A stretch of DNA of 64,000 bases from Arthrobacter pascens (GTDB lineage Bacteria > Actinomycetota > Actinomycetes > Actinomycetales > Micrococcaceae), in contig NZ_JAUSXF010000001.1 in NCBI RefSeq assembly GCF_030816475.1, forward strand, positions 310,001-374,000. Direction: 5' to 3'. A model generated the notes under the pieces. That model did not search any database. It saw only the letters and a program-made list of their open reading frames with translations, and was not told the origin of the DNA. Each line of letters begins with the position of its first letter. Positions within the stretch are counted from its first letter, which is position 1. The position numbers and the translations under genes were made by a program. Positions 52,978-61,354 of the stretch are shown piece by piece.

Positions 52978-54024
52978 ATGCCTTCAAAAACCATAAAAAC
53001 CACGACGGCGGCAGCCGTCCTGGCGCTCGGCCTCCTTGCGTCCCAGCCCGCCAACGCGGCCGACACCTCCGACAGCCCCGCCGGCCAGAAGTTCACCTTC
53101 GGCGTCATCGGCGACACCCCATACGGCGACGCGGAAATCGCCAAGTTCCCGTCCCACATCCAGGACATTAGCGCCGACAGTGCGCTGAAGTTTGTGACCC
53201 ATCTGGGCGACATCAAGAACGGCTCCTCGGTCTGCTCAGACGAATACTTCGCCAAGATCCGGTCTGAGTTCGACACCTTCGAGCACCCGCTGGTCTATAC
53301 GCCGGGCGACAACGAGTGGGTGGACTGCCACCGCACCAACAACGGCGCGTACAACCCGCTGGAGCGGCTGGCCAAGCTGCGGGAGGTCTTCTTCGACCAG
53401 CCTGGCAAGACCCTCGGCACCAACATGCCGGTCAAGACCCAGGAGAACCTCGGGCTTCCGGAGGACGTGCGCTTCACCCAGAACCGGGTGGCCTTCTCGG
53501 TGGTGAACGTCCAGGGCAGCAACAACTCGCTGCTTCCATGGAGCGGGCTGGGCGAAACGGCTCCCACCCCGGAGCAGCTGGCCGAGGTTGCGCACAGGAC
53601 GGATGCCGTAGTGGACCAGATCCACAGCACGTTCACCGATGCCAGGCGCCGCAACGACCGCGCCGTAGTGCTGATGACCCAGGCCGACATGTTCGATCCG
53701 TCGCAGCTGGCCGCGGCCACCGCCGACCCCGAAAGCGTGTCCGGGTTCCGGGAGATCGTTGCCGCCATCGTTGAGGAGACCAACCGCTTCGACCGCCCGG
53801 TCTACCTCATCAACGGCGACAGCCACGTCTTTGCCGAGAACCAGCCGCTGGCAGCCGGCTCACCGTGGCTGGGCATCTACGGCCAGCCCGCCGCGGATGA
53901 CCTGGAGCGCATCACTGTGGACGGAGCGGCCAACGCCACCGACTACCTCAGGTTCACGGTGGCCGGCAACAGCGCCGATGACCGTGCCGTCCTGAGTTGG
54001 GAGAAGGTCCCCTTCAGCGAGTAG
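52978..54024 (+). CDS. Secreted calcineurin-like metallophosphoesterase
   Basis: 348 residues from ATG 52978, preceded by AGGAA. The signal peptide is KTTTAAAVLALGLLASQPANAAD. Metal-binding motifs of the calcineurin superfamily follow: FGVIGDTPYGD (instead of DxH), VTHLGDIKNG (GDxxxN), YTPGDNEWVDC (in place of GNHD), and later LINGDSHVF. The family hydrolyses phosphomonoesters or diesters; the altered motifs place this in a subgroup often annotated only as metallophosphoesterase. An upstream open frame to 52732 has no start signals. A bidirectional hairpin follows the stop by 11 bases. Confidence 0.88.
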   Translation: MPSKTIKTTTAAAVLALGLLASQPANAADTSDSPAGQKFTFGVIGDTPYGDAEIAKFPSHIQDISADSALKFVTHLGDIKNGSSVCSDEYFAKIRSEFDTFEHPLVYTPGDNEWVDCHRTNNGAYNPLERLAKLREVFFDQPGKTLGTNMPVKTQENLGLPEDVRFTQNRVAFSVVNVQGSNNSLLPWSGLGETAPTPEQLAEVAHRTDAVVDQIHSTFTDARRRNDRAVVLMTQADMFDPSQLAAATADPESVSGFREIVAAIVEETNRFDRPVYLINGDSHVFAENQPLAAGSPWLGIYGQPAADDLERITVDGAANATDYLRFTVAGNSADDRAVLSWEKVPFSE

Positions 54025-54034
54025 GCACAGACGG

Positions 54035-54073
54035 AAGCGGACGACGGCGGGAGCTCCCGCCGTCGTGCGCTTT
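54035..54073. terminator. Recurrent GC hairpin, copy at 54.0 kb
   Basis: AAGCGGACGACGGCGGGAGC pairs with the following CTCCCGCCGTCGTGCGCTTT (one mismatch). It lies between convergent stops at 54024 and 54085 and has A and T runs at the two ends, as for a bidirectional intrinsic terminator. Confidence 0.8.
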
Positions 54074-54084
54074 CTTTGTGCCGG

Positions 54085-54450
54085 CTACTGGACTGTTCCC
54101 CATGACGCAAAGTCCAGTGTCGCGGTAAATCCATAGGCTTGGTCGCGGATAGCTGCAAGGTCCTCGAAGGTGCCGATCGGGACGATGCCGTTGAAGCGCC
54201 CGACGTATTTGTAGTACAGCACCAGAGCCTGCTCGGGGGCGTAGTAGCCGATAGTCAGCGGGGCTGCATCGCTGCCCGCCGGCATGCCCTCCAGCGCGAG
54301 CGGCGTGGGCAGGCCGGCGATCTTTTCCTGGTCGCCATGGTCCTTGAACGTGAGCGTCAGGGGTAGCTGATCGGTCAAGGGCAGCGAAAGCCACGCCGAG
54401 CACTGAGGCTGTGATCTTCTTGTGGCCTCCCCGCTGATCGTGGATGGCAC
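54085..54450 (-). CDS. Cyclophilin-like fold protein, N terminus probably truncated
   Basis: 121 residues. From LPLTLTFKDHGDQEKIAGLPTPLALEGMPAGSDAAPLTIGYYAPEQALVLYYKYVGRFNGIVPIGTF it matches the small cyclophilin-like domain family (bacterial proteins with LPLTLTFKD...APGxDP...TYYAPWGNLAIFYKD). The first 30 residues do not show the usual opening strand and TA-x-DN-ptA motif, so the gene may be 5'-truncated or frameshifted. It begins 15 bases after the MFS gene ends and could be co-transcribed with it. The role of such proteins is unknown. Confidence 0.65.
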   Translation of the reverse strand: MPSTISGEATRRSQPQCSAWLSLPLTDQLPLTLTFKDHGDQEKIAGLPTPLALEGMPAGSDAAPLTIGYYAPEQALVLYYKYVGRFNGIVPIGTFEDLAAIRDQAYGFTATLDFASWGTVQ

Positions 54451-54465
54451 GTCCTCACGGCGACC

Positions 54466-55728
54466 TTAGGCAGCGGTTGTGGCCATATGCGGCCGGACAG
54501 CGATGAATATGGCTAGGGCGGCGGCTTGGATGATGGTCAGGGTAATGGCCAGGGCGAATATTGATTGTTCATACAGGAGCCCGATGAGGACGCTTCCGGC
54601 GAGCCAGGCGATGCCATAGCAGGCAGTGAAGATGCCGTAGGCGCTCCCACGGCGTCCTGTCGGGGCCATCTCGGCGACAGCTGCGCGCATGGTGCTTTCC
54701 TGAATGCCCATTGCGGCTCCCCATAGCAGCGCTCCTGCCACGGCCAGTGTGGTGTTGTCGCTGAAACCGAGCCACGGGACGGCCCCTGCGAGAACCGGAA
54801 GGGCGAGGAGGACCTTCAATCCGATTCGGTCATAAAGCCAGCCGGACCCCAGGGCTGCCACGGCATCGACTGCCATGGACACGGCGTAGAGGACAGGGAC
54901 CAGCGCGGGCTGCAGGAGCCCGGTAGAGACGAGATGGAATGAGAGCAGCCCGAACGTTGCGTAGCCGAACATGGTCAGGCTGCTGAATGCTGCGTACATC
55001 CAGAATTGCCGCGGCATCCCGGAGGTCGTGGGCGGACTCGTGGTAGCCGCGACCGGGGCGGCTGATCCTGAATCCCTGACAGGCTGGCCGTGCGGGGAAG
55101 AATCGTAGCGGGAGGGGCTGGGGACACGTTTCCTGAGCCAAAGGAGGAGCAGCATGGCTGCCAATCCGGGAACGGCGAGCAGCAGAAACCCGGGGCCGTA
55201 ACTGCCCGAGAGTGATAATGACACCCCGATCAGGAGCGGGCCGAGGAAAGCTCCGATCTGGTCCAGTGCTTCGTGGAAGGCGAACGCCTTTCCGCGGCCG
55301 AGCCTGGTGCCGGCCTCGGCGAGCATGGTGTCCTTAGCCGGGCTTCGCACGGCCTTGCCCAGGCGCTCCGCCAGGACGAGGAAGCATGCAATCCACAAGG
55401 CACTGGTAATCCCGAGCAGAGGTACAGACAGTGCTGTGAGGCCGTAGCCGGCCATCGCCAGTGCCCACCGGAGCCGGGGCCGGTCCGCCAGGCGCCCGAA
55501 GACCAGGCGCAGGACGAGGGCCACCGCCTCGCCGGCGCCGGTGATGACGCTGATCAGGAGGGCGGACGCGCCCAGTACGCCCAGGAAGGGGCCGGTGACG
55601 CTCCTGGCCCCTTCGTAAACCATGTCCATCAGGGCGCTGATGGTGCCGAAGACAAGGATGAAGCGGAACGCGGTCAGCGGCGGTCCCGCAGTGCTCCTGC
55701 TGCCGGTGTTGCCGGCGGTGCTCGTCAT
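54466..55728 (-). CDS. MFS transporter
   Basis: 420 residues from MTSTAGNTGSRST at 55728, preceded by CCAGG; an ATG at 55791 only adds a hydrophilic leader. Twelve hydrophobic segments are visible, with the loop-2 motif LVFGRLADRPRLRWALAMAGYGL after helix 2 and a central cytoplasmic loop (RKRVPSPSRYDSSPHG) between the halves. The AGTRLGRGKAFAFHEALDQIGAFLGPLLIG segment is characteristic of MFS proteins of unknown substrate. The cyclophilin-like gene follows closely. Confidence 0.9.
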   Translation of the reverse strand: MTSTAGNTGSRSTAGPPLTAFRFILVFGTISALMDMVYEGARSVTGPFLGVLGASALLISVITGAGEAVALVLRLVFGRLADRPRLRWALAMAGYGLTALSVPLLGITSALWIACFLVLAERLGKAVRSPAKDTMLAEAGTRLGRGKAFAFHEALDQIGAFLGPLLIGVSLSLSGSYGPGFLLLAVPGLAAMLLLLWLRKRVPSPSRYDSSPHGQPVRDSGSAAPVAATTSPPTTSGMPRQFWMYAAFSSLTMFGYATFGLLSFHLVSTGLLQPALVPVLYAVSMAVDAVAALGSGWLYDRIGLKVLLALPVLAGAVPWLGFSDNTTLAVAGALLWGAAMGIQESTMRAAVAEMAPTGRRGSAYGIFTACYGIAWLAGSVLIGLLYEQSIFALAITLTIIQAAALAIFIAVRPHMATTAA

Positions 55729-55795
55729 CCTGGAAAGCCTCTTCTTGTCAGGTCCTGACTTTACGTTTGGCAACGATAGCGTAGGCCACAAGTGA

Positions 55796-55828
55796 AGCGG
55801 ACGGCCGGAGGTCCCGCCGTCGTCCGCT
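55796..55828. terminator. Recurrent GC hairpin, copy at 55.8 kb
   Basis: AGCGGACGGCCGGA pairs imperfectly with TCCCGCCGTCGTCCGCT (one position disturbed relative to the other copies). It lies two bases beyond the metalloprotease stop and upstream of the MFS gene. Confidence 0.75.
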
Positions 55829-55830
55829 CC

Positions 55831-56889
55831 TCACAAACCGGGGACACACTTGCCGGTTCCCAGCAACGCAAGCCCGGCGCGGTCGCCAGCGCCGAAGTCC
55901 ATTTGCCCGTGGTTCTCTGCGTACATCAGCTGAGTGGGGTCGTCCACATGGCCCAGTCCGACTACATGCCCCAACTCGTGCATGATGATGGCCCGCACCA
56001 AAGCCGGTCCATCAGGAAACGCCAGTGTTTCCGTCAGGCCCGGCGCGTCAAGCTGCACCTGGCCGGTGACGTAAATATAGGGCTCGCCCGGGATCTGGAT
56101 CGAGGCGCTGCCCCCGGTGCCGGCAATTTTCCCCGCCAGCTCGGGCGCCTCTTCCGGAGTGGACCAGGCAATCAGGACCGGCGCCCATTTCTTGCCGTAG
56201 CGCTCGGGCTGATAGGCCTTGCGATCATTGCTTGGCGCTTCGGAAGTGGGTCCGTCGTACACGAACTGCAGTCCGGAGGCCGCGGAAACTGCGGACACGG
56301 CCTCCCGGATGAGGTGCTCTGTGCCCGGCGGCGCCAGGTCAGGCCGGACCACGTAATGAACCGGGCGGCACGGGTCGTAGGCAACAAAAGGCTGACCCGG
56401 GTCGGGTGACTTCTGCAGAACGTAATCGGTGGATCCGTCGGTGGCCGGGGGAACGCCGAGGGGCGACGAAGCTGCCTCAAAGCCTGGCGGCGGGACCTCA
56501 GAGCCGGGCAGGTGGGGCCGTGCCGCCGCCATCACGTACCGTTCAAAAAGCGTCGGCGTGAAATAGAGCCCCACTACCAGCGCGACGCCCAGCACAGTGG
56601 CCCACCGCAGCCCCCACTTGCCCGTGCCCCATCGCCTCGTCCCGGCATGGCCGCGCCTTTTCACTCCACCTGGCGCGGGGCCCGCACGCCAGGGTTCGGG
56701 ATCTTGCAGCTTGCCGAATGCCTCGTCGATGGCCCACTGTGGGATACGCCCGCTCGGCGAACGCCGGACGCCCGGAGGAACGTCACGTTCCCCGGTGGAC
56801 ATGCCTGCGGAGTTCTCTTTATCAAAACCTGGTACCACCAAGGCCCCCCGTGCTCCCCAACCCATCTCGTGCAATGGTCCGCTCAGCAT
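55831..56889 (-). CDS. Membrane-anchored matrixin-like zinc metalloprotease
   Basis: 352 residues from ATG 56889; ATG 56802 is an alternative. A basic cytosolic N terminus with PQWAIDEAFGKLQDPEPWRAG is followed by one membrane helix (about 94-112), placing the catalytic part outside the cell. The zinc motif HELGHVVGLGHVDD begins at residue 304, with a downstream LMY that could be the Met-turn, as in metzincins of the matrixin type. The preceding domain has FVAYDPCRPVHYVVRPDLAPPGTEHLIREAVSAVSAASGL, typical of such bacterial predicted proteases. The natural target is unknown. Both sides carry recurrent hairpins. Confidence 0.85.
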   Translation of the reverse strand: MLSGPLHEMGWGARGALVVPGFDKENSAGMSTGERDVPPGVRRSPSGRIPQWAIDEAFGKLQDPEPWRAGPAPGGVKRRGHAGTRRWGTGKWGLRWATVLGVALVVGLYFTPTLFERYVMAAARPHLPGSEVPPPGFEAASSPLGVPPATDGSTDYVLQKSPDPGQPFVAYDPCRPVHYVVRPDLAPPGTEHLIREAVSAVSAASGLQFVYDGPTSEAPSNDRKAYQPERYGKKWAPVLIAWSTPEEAPELAGKIAGTGGSASIQIPGEPYIYVTGQVQLDAPGLTETLAFPDGPALVRAIIMHELGHVVGLGHVDDPTQLMYAENHGQMDFGAGDRAGLALLGTGKCVPGL

Positions 56890-56954
56890 AGTGGTCGGCT
56901 TCGGTTCATGAGGACGGGCGGGCTCGGCTGAGTCTCCCGGAAGGAGAAGTCAGC

Positions 56955-56984
56955 CGACGACGGCGGGACCTCCCGCCGTCGTCG
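56955..56984. terminator. Recurrent GC hairpin, copy at 57.0 kb
   Basis: CGACGACGGCGGGA and TCCCGCCGTCGTCG form a perfect 14-bp stem with a 2-base centre. It lies 40 bases after the LacI stop, so it would end the fructan operon transcript, and upstream of the metalloprotease gene. Confidence 0.8.
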
Positions 56985-57024
56985 ACTCCTGCAAAAGTGT
57001 GTCTACTTGATAGCCGAAGGCCCG

Positions 57025-58146
57025 CTACGCAGGGGCCAGCGCCCGGACGGAGTTTCTTTCCACAGTGGGGCAGTAAATTTTCGTGGGTGCGGTGGCCTGT
57101 GGTTCCTCAAGGCCAAGGAGCATGCGAACTCCCGCTGCCCCCAGTTCGTAGTGGGGAAGAGAAACGGTGGAAAGCGGTGGCCGGAGGTGGGCCGCGATAA
57201 CTTCCTGGTTGTCGAAGCCCACCACAGCAATATCATCGGGAATGGAGAGGCCCTGCTCGCGCAGCCCATCGTATAGTCCCATCGCCATTCGGTCGTTGTA
57301 GCAATATACGGCCGTAGCGCCGAGCTTGAGCAGTTCCTGTGCTGCTCCGTACCCGCCTTCCTGGTCTGGATAGGCTTCGAGGACCAGGCCGTCGTCGAAG
57401 GTGATGCCTTCTGCTTCCAGTGCTTCTTTATAGCCCTGAAGCCGTCCGTCCTTCGCCGGGGCGGGGATGGTGGCGTTGATGAAAGCGATCCGACGGTGAC
57501 CGTGCTTCAGCAGGATTTCTGTGGCTGAACGTCCGCCTTGAATTTCATCCGGGACCACGGCCCGCGCGCCTGGTTCCGCAGAGAAGCAGTTGACGAGGAC
57601 GAAGTCTGATTCCCGCAGGGGTGCCGGCAGTTCGGTGGCTCGGTGGAACCAGGTCGAGTAGAGGATGCCGCGGACTTTGTATTCCAGCATCATCGCAATT
57701 GCATCCGTTTCAAGCTCACGGTTGCCCTCGGTATTGGCGATCAGAAGGGCGAAGCCATGCTTCCAGGCCTCATCCTGGGCGCCGTGGATGATCTGGCCGG
57801 CGAAAGGGGTGGTGGCGATCGCGTCGGCAACGAGGCCGATGAATCGGGAACTTCCGCTGACAAGGGTTTGCGCCATGGCGTTAGGCCGATAGCCCAGCTC
57901 CCGGATCGCGTCCAGAACCCGATGGCGGGTCTCTTCGGCGATTCGCGCCGACTTTTTCTTGTTCACAACGAGAGAAACGGTGGCTGTGGAGACGCCAGCG
58001 GCTTCAGCCACTTGCCGGAGGGTGACGGGTTGTGGGCGCTGGCCCTGGTTCGTGGAGGCGGCAGCACTCATAGGCGTGCCCGAACCATTCTCCTGCGAAA
58101 TCATCTGCCCTCCTGCAGGAGTATATCCGCCTGGTGTTCCTTTCAT
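57025..58146 (-). CDS. LacI family transcriptional regulator of the GH32 operon
   Basis: 373 residues. The HTH VTLRQVAEAAGVSTATVSLVVNKKKSARIAEETRHRVLDAIRELGYRPNAMAQTL (from about residue 41) is typical of LacI/GalR proteins, followed by a complete sugar-binding domain (SRFIGLVADAIATTPFAGQIIHGAQDEAWKHG). The ATG at 58146 overlaps the permease stop as ATGA, so the regulator is the last gene of the transporter operon; an internal ATG at 58104 is possible. It probably represses the promoter at 62834-62862 through the two operators there, releasing them on binding a fructose-derived sugar. Confidence 0.92.
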   Translation of the reverse strand: MKGTPGGYTPAGGQMISQENGSGTPMSAAASTNQGQRPQPVTLRQVAEAAGVSTATVSLVVNKKKSARIAEETRHRVLDAIRELGYRPNAMAQTLVSGSSRFIGLVADAIATTPFAGQIIHGAQDEAWKHGFALLIANTEGNRELETDAIAMMLEYKVRGILYSTWFHRATELPAPLRESDFVLVNCFSAEPGARAVVPDEIQGGRSATEILLKHGHRRIAFINATIPAPAKDGRLQGYKEALEAEGITFDDGLVLEAYPDQEGGYGAAQELLKLGATAVYCYNDRMAMGLYDGLREQGLSIPDDIAVVGFDNQEVIAAHLRPPLSTVSLPHYELGAAGVRMLLGLEEPQATAPTKIYCPTVERNSVRALAPA

Positions 58147-59054
58147 CCTTTGGTCGCCCCGCTTTCCAGGCCTTGGATCATCGCCTTGTTGAGCACGAGG
58201 AAGACCAGCAGCAGAGGAGTGATGGTGACACAGACCGCAGCGAACGTGGCCGTCCAGTCCGTTTTTCCCATCGCGCCGATGTAGTTCTGCAGGCCCAGCG
58301 GGATGGTCTTCAGCTCCTCCGAGAGGACGAAGGTGTTGGCGAAGATGAAGTCGTTCCAGATGAAGATGCTGTTCACCAGGACGACTGTCACGACAGTATT
58401 TACCGAGAGCGGGAGGGTGATCAGTCCGAAGATGCGGTAGGGCCCTGCTCCATCGAGCGAGGCGGCTTCATACGTTTCCCGGGGGATGTATTCGAAGAAC
58501 GAGGAAAAGAGGTAGATCGACATCGGCAGGGCGAAGCCGGCCAGGGGGATGATCATCGACGGGTAGGTGTCGAGCAGGTTGATGCTCGAGTAGTCGATGA
58601 AGAGCGGCACAAGCGCGATCTGGACGGGCACGATGATGCCGATCAGGAAGAGGATGCGGACGAACTTGCTGAACCGGAAGCCAAGGACCTGCAGGGCATA
58701 GGCCGCCATCATTCCCAGGAGCACGATCAGGAGGTTGGCGCCCATCGTGACGATGAAGCTGTTGAGGATGTTCATTCCGAGGTTGCCGGTCTCGAAAGCG
58801 CGGGCATAGTTATCGAAAGTCACAGCTTTGGGGAGCGCGAATGGATCCCCGGTCGCGAAGTCATGTTCAGTGCGCAGGCTCGTAATGAAAAGCCAGGCCA
58901 AGGGGTAAACCTGCACGATGACGATGAGAGCGATGATTACTTTTGACAGCGTGCCGTGGAGGCTGGGCTTGCTCCGCCTCCGGACGGGCGCAGGGCTCGC
59001 TGATGGGTCCGGGGTTGCTCTGGGCCGTGTAACCGGGGCTGCTGGCGCGGTCAT
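58143..59054 (-). CDS. Carbohydrate ABC transporter permease (MalG-type)
   Basis: 303 residues from MTAPAAPVTRPRA, which overlaps the upstream permease gene by ATGA. It has six membrane helices and the cytoplasmic EAA-like loop YEAASLDGAGPYRIFGLITLPLS that contacts the ATPase. The Pro/Ala-rich N terminus is cytosolic. No ATPase gene is present in the operon, so a shared MsiK-type ATPase encoded elsewhere probably powers it, as is common in actinobacteria. Confidence 0.93.
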   Translation of the reverse strand: MTAPAAPVTRPRATPDPSASPAPVRRRSKPSLHGTLSKVIIALIVIVQVYPLAWLFITSLRTEHDFATGDPFALPKAVTFDNYARAFETGNLGMNILNSFIVTMGANLLIVLLGMMAAYALQVLGFRFSKFVRILFLIGIIVPVQIALVPLFIDYSSINLLDTYPSMIIPLAGFALPMSIYLFSSFFEYIPRETYEAASLDGAGPYRIFGLITLPLSVNTVVTVVLVNSIFIWNDFIFANTFVLSEELKTIPLGLQNYIGAMGKTDWTATFAAVCVTITPLLLVFLVLNKAMIQGLESGATKG

Positions 59055-59932
59055 GCGTCCGCCTTTCGTTTGAGCATGAAGAGGATGAGTCCTACGGCCA
59101 CCAGGCACTCGACGACGATGAACACGGCGATGGTGCTGGCGTAGCCGAAGTCAGTGCTCGTGAATGCCGTCTTGTACATGTAGGTGGTCAGCAACTCGGA
59201 GGACTGTCCCGGGCCGCCGTTAGTCATGAGGTAAGGGATGTCGAACCCGCGCAGCCCGTATGTTGTCGCCATGATCGTGGTGGTGATCCAGACGGGCATG
59301 ATGTGGGGGAAACGGATCTTGGTGAACAGTTGCCACCGCGAAGCGCCGTCGAGGCGGGCGGCTTCCTCAAGTTCCTGCGGGACAGACAGCAGCGCCGCGT
59401 AGATGATGAGCATGTAGAGGCCCGTGAATCGCCAGCCCTCCGGGGCCGACACTGCCGCGAGGACGCTGTTGATATCCGAAAGCCAGGGGCGTTCAAGGGC
59501 GCCCAGGCCGATCCAGTGCAGGAGCTGGTTCAAGAGGCCGACGGGTTCGAGCGAGTAGATGCGCACGAAGAGGAACGCGATGGCCACGGTGGAGATCACT
59601 GCTGGCAGGAGGTAGAGGGTTTTGATGAGCTCGCGGCCGCGGCGCATGGAGGTCAGGAGGCTGGCGACGAGCAGTGCGCCGCCGAGCTGCAGGACCAGGC
59701 AGATGGCGAGATAGCCGAGGGCGTTGAAGAAGGAGCGCCAGAAGATGTCGTCTCCGGTGAGCATCCGCACATAGTTGGCAAGCCCCACGAACTGCATGTC
59801 GCTGATGCCGTTCCAGGAGAAGAAGCTGAGGAACAGCGACTGCAGAATGGGGAAAAGCACGGCGACGCCGTACAGCAGCAGGGGTGGGAGCAGGAAGACC
59901 AGGACAGAGAGTCGTGACCTGTTGGGGAGCAT
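59051..59932 (-). CDS. Carbohydrate ABC transporter permease (MalF-type)
   Basis: 293 residues with six membrane helices. The EAA motif is seen in LEEAARLDGASRWQLFTKIRFPHIMPVW. The first helix is followed by SFFSWNGISDMQFVGLANYVRMLTGDDIFWRSFFNAL, typical of MalF-type sugar permeases. It pairs with the MalG-type protein encoded by the overlapping next gene and with the lipoprotein encoded 43 bases upstream. Confidence 0.93.
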   Translation of the reverse strand: MLPNRSRLSVLVFLLPPLLLYGVAVLFPILQSLFLSFFSWNGISDMQFVGLANYVRMLTGDDIFWRSFFNALGYLAICLVLQLGGALLVASLLTSMRRGRELIKTLYLLPAVISTVAIAFLFVRIYSLEPVGLLNQLLHWIGLGALERPWLSDINSVLAAVSAPEGWRFTGLYMLIIYAALLSVPQELEEAARLDGASRWQLFTKIRFPHIMPVWITTTIMATTYGLRGFDIPYLMTNGGPGQSSELLTTYMYKTAFTSTDFGYASTIAVFIVVECLVAVGLILFMLKRKADA

Positions 59933-59975
59933 GGTTGGGCCTTTCGGGTGGGGGCCGTAGCCCCCACCGCTGTGA

Positions 59976-61310
59976 TTACTTGAAGAACTTCGGGGCGTTC
60001 TGGGCGATGGTGCTGTCCATCGTGCTGGTGAACTGCTCGGGCGTGATGTTGCCCTGGACCAGGAGCACGAGCTCCTGCTGCAGCCTGCCGTTCGTTGTTG
60101 GATCGAGCTGGGTATCCCACGGCATTGCCTGTTCGTCCCCGAGGTCGGTGGCCTTTTCCAGGGCCTTCTTGTACAAGGGTGTTGCGTTGGCCGGAACTAC
60201 GGTTTCCACGTTCGTCGTCGGGGACAGTGCGCCGGTAGCCGCGTATTCGGACGGGTACTTCGTTAGGGCGAATTTCAGGAAGTCGCTCACGAGCGGGTCG
60301 TAGGTCTTGGCGTTTACAGCCATGCCGATACCGGAGGGGGAGACGAACTCGTTGGCTGCGGTGACCGATCCTTCCGTGGTCGGGAGGGTGAAGAAGTCGA
60401 TGTCCTCCCGCACTGAGGGGTTCAGCTTGTCAGTTGCCAGGCTTGGCAGCTCCCAAGTGCCGATGTTGTACATCGCTGCCTGCCCGGAGGTGAACTGGTT
60501 CTGCGCGTCGGAGTAGCCCTGTGAGGAGAACCCGTCCTGGAAGCACTTGGCCTTTCCGAGCGAGGCCAGCCATTCGACAGTCTTCTGGCCCGCGGCGTCG
60601 GAGAACTTCGCTTCGCCCTTTTTGAGCTTCTGGATGAAATTCGGGCCTGCCTCCCTGAACGGCTGGTAGGCGACATACCGCTCCAGGGGCCATTGGTCCT
60701 GGCCGTCAATGGCGAACGGGGTGATCCCGGCATTGCGCAGCGCGGTGCACATGGCAGGAATGTCGTCGAGGGATTTCGGGACGGAGACTCCGGCCTTCTG
60801 CAGCAGGGCCTTGTTGTACCAGATGAATTCCAGCTCGAACTGGAATGGAATCATGTTGAGGGACCCGTCATCGAAGCGCTGGTAGTCCAGCGCGCTGGGC
60901 CGATAGTCGTCGTAGACGTCCAAGGACTTCAGTAGCTTTTCAGCGTCGACCATCTTGCCCTGCTTGGCCAACTGCTGGGCGAAGGGTGTGGCGTCGGTGT
61001 CGAAGAGTTCGGGAAGCTTGTTCGCGGCGGCGAGGGTCTCAAGCTTCTGGATGTAGGAGGGCCGGTCCGGGGTGGTGATCAGGTTGAGCGAGAAGCCGGG
61101 GTGGTCCTTGGTGTAATCGTCCGCGAGTTTTTTCATAATGTTGATGACCGCGCCGTCAGCCGGACGGGACAGCAGCCACGAAATTTCGCGGGGCTTGACC
61201 TCCCCGGTGGGTCTGACGTTGGAAGGATCGCTGGCTGTTCCGCTGCCGCATCCGGCGAGGGCGAGGGCTGCTGCCGCAGCCACGGCAGCTGTTCGGAATA
61301 ACTTCTTCAT
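59976..61310 (-). CDS. Extracellular sugar-binding lipoprotein
   Basis: 444 residues with a signal peptide and lipobox LALAGCGSG (Cys near residue 21). The mature protein is a cluster B-type solute-binding protein: EISWLLSRPADGAVINIMKKLADDYTKDHPGFSLNLITTPDRPSYIQKLETLAAANKLPELFDTDATPFAQQLAKQGKMVD, with later WPLERYVAYQPF in the ligand cleft. It is encoded between the GH32 and permease genes, so it should capture the fructo-oligosaccharide or product taken up by the transporter. Confidence 0.92.
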   Translation of the reverse strand: MKKLFRTAAVAAAAALALAGCGSGTASDPSNVRPTGEVKPREISWLLSRPADGAVINIMKKLADDYTKDHPGFSLNLITTPDRPSYIQKLETLAAANKLPELFDTDATPFAQQLAKQGKMVDAEKLLKSLDVYDDYRPSALDYQRFDDGSLNMIPFQFELEFIWYNKALLQKAGVSVPKSLDDIPAMCTALRNAGITPFAIDGQDQWPLERYVAYQPFREAGPNFIQKLKKGEAKFSDAAGQKTVEWLASLGKAKCFQDGFSSQGYSDAQNQFTSGQAAMYNIGTWELPSLATDKLNPSVREDIDFFTLPTTEGSVTAANEFVSPSGIGMAVNAKTYDPLVSDFLKFALTKYPSEYAATGALSPTTNVETVVPANATPLYKKALEKATDLGDEQAMPWDTQLDPTTNGRLQQELVLLVQGNITPEQFTSTMDSTIAQNAPKFFK

Positions 61311-61354
61311 GGGGACAATCTCCTTTGATGTGAGCCGAAAAATGGTGAAGGCAT

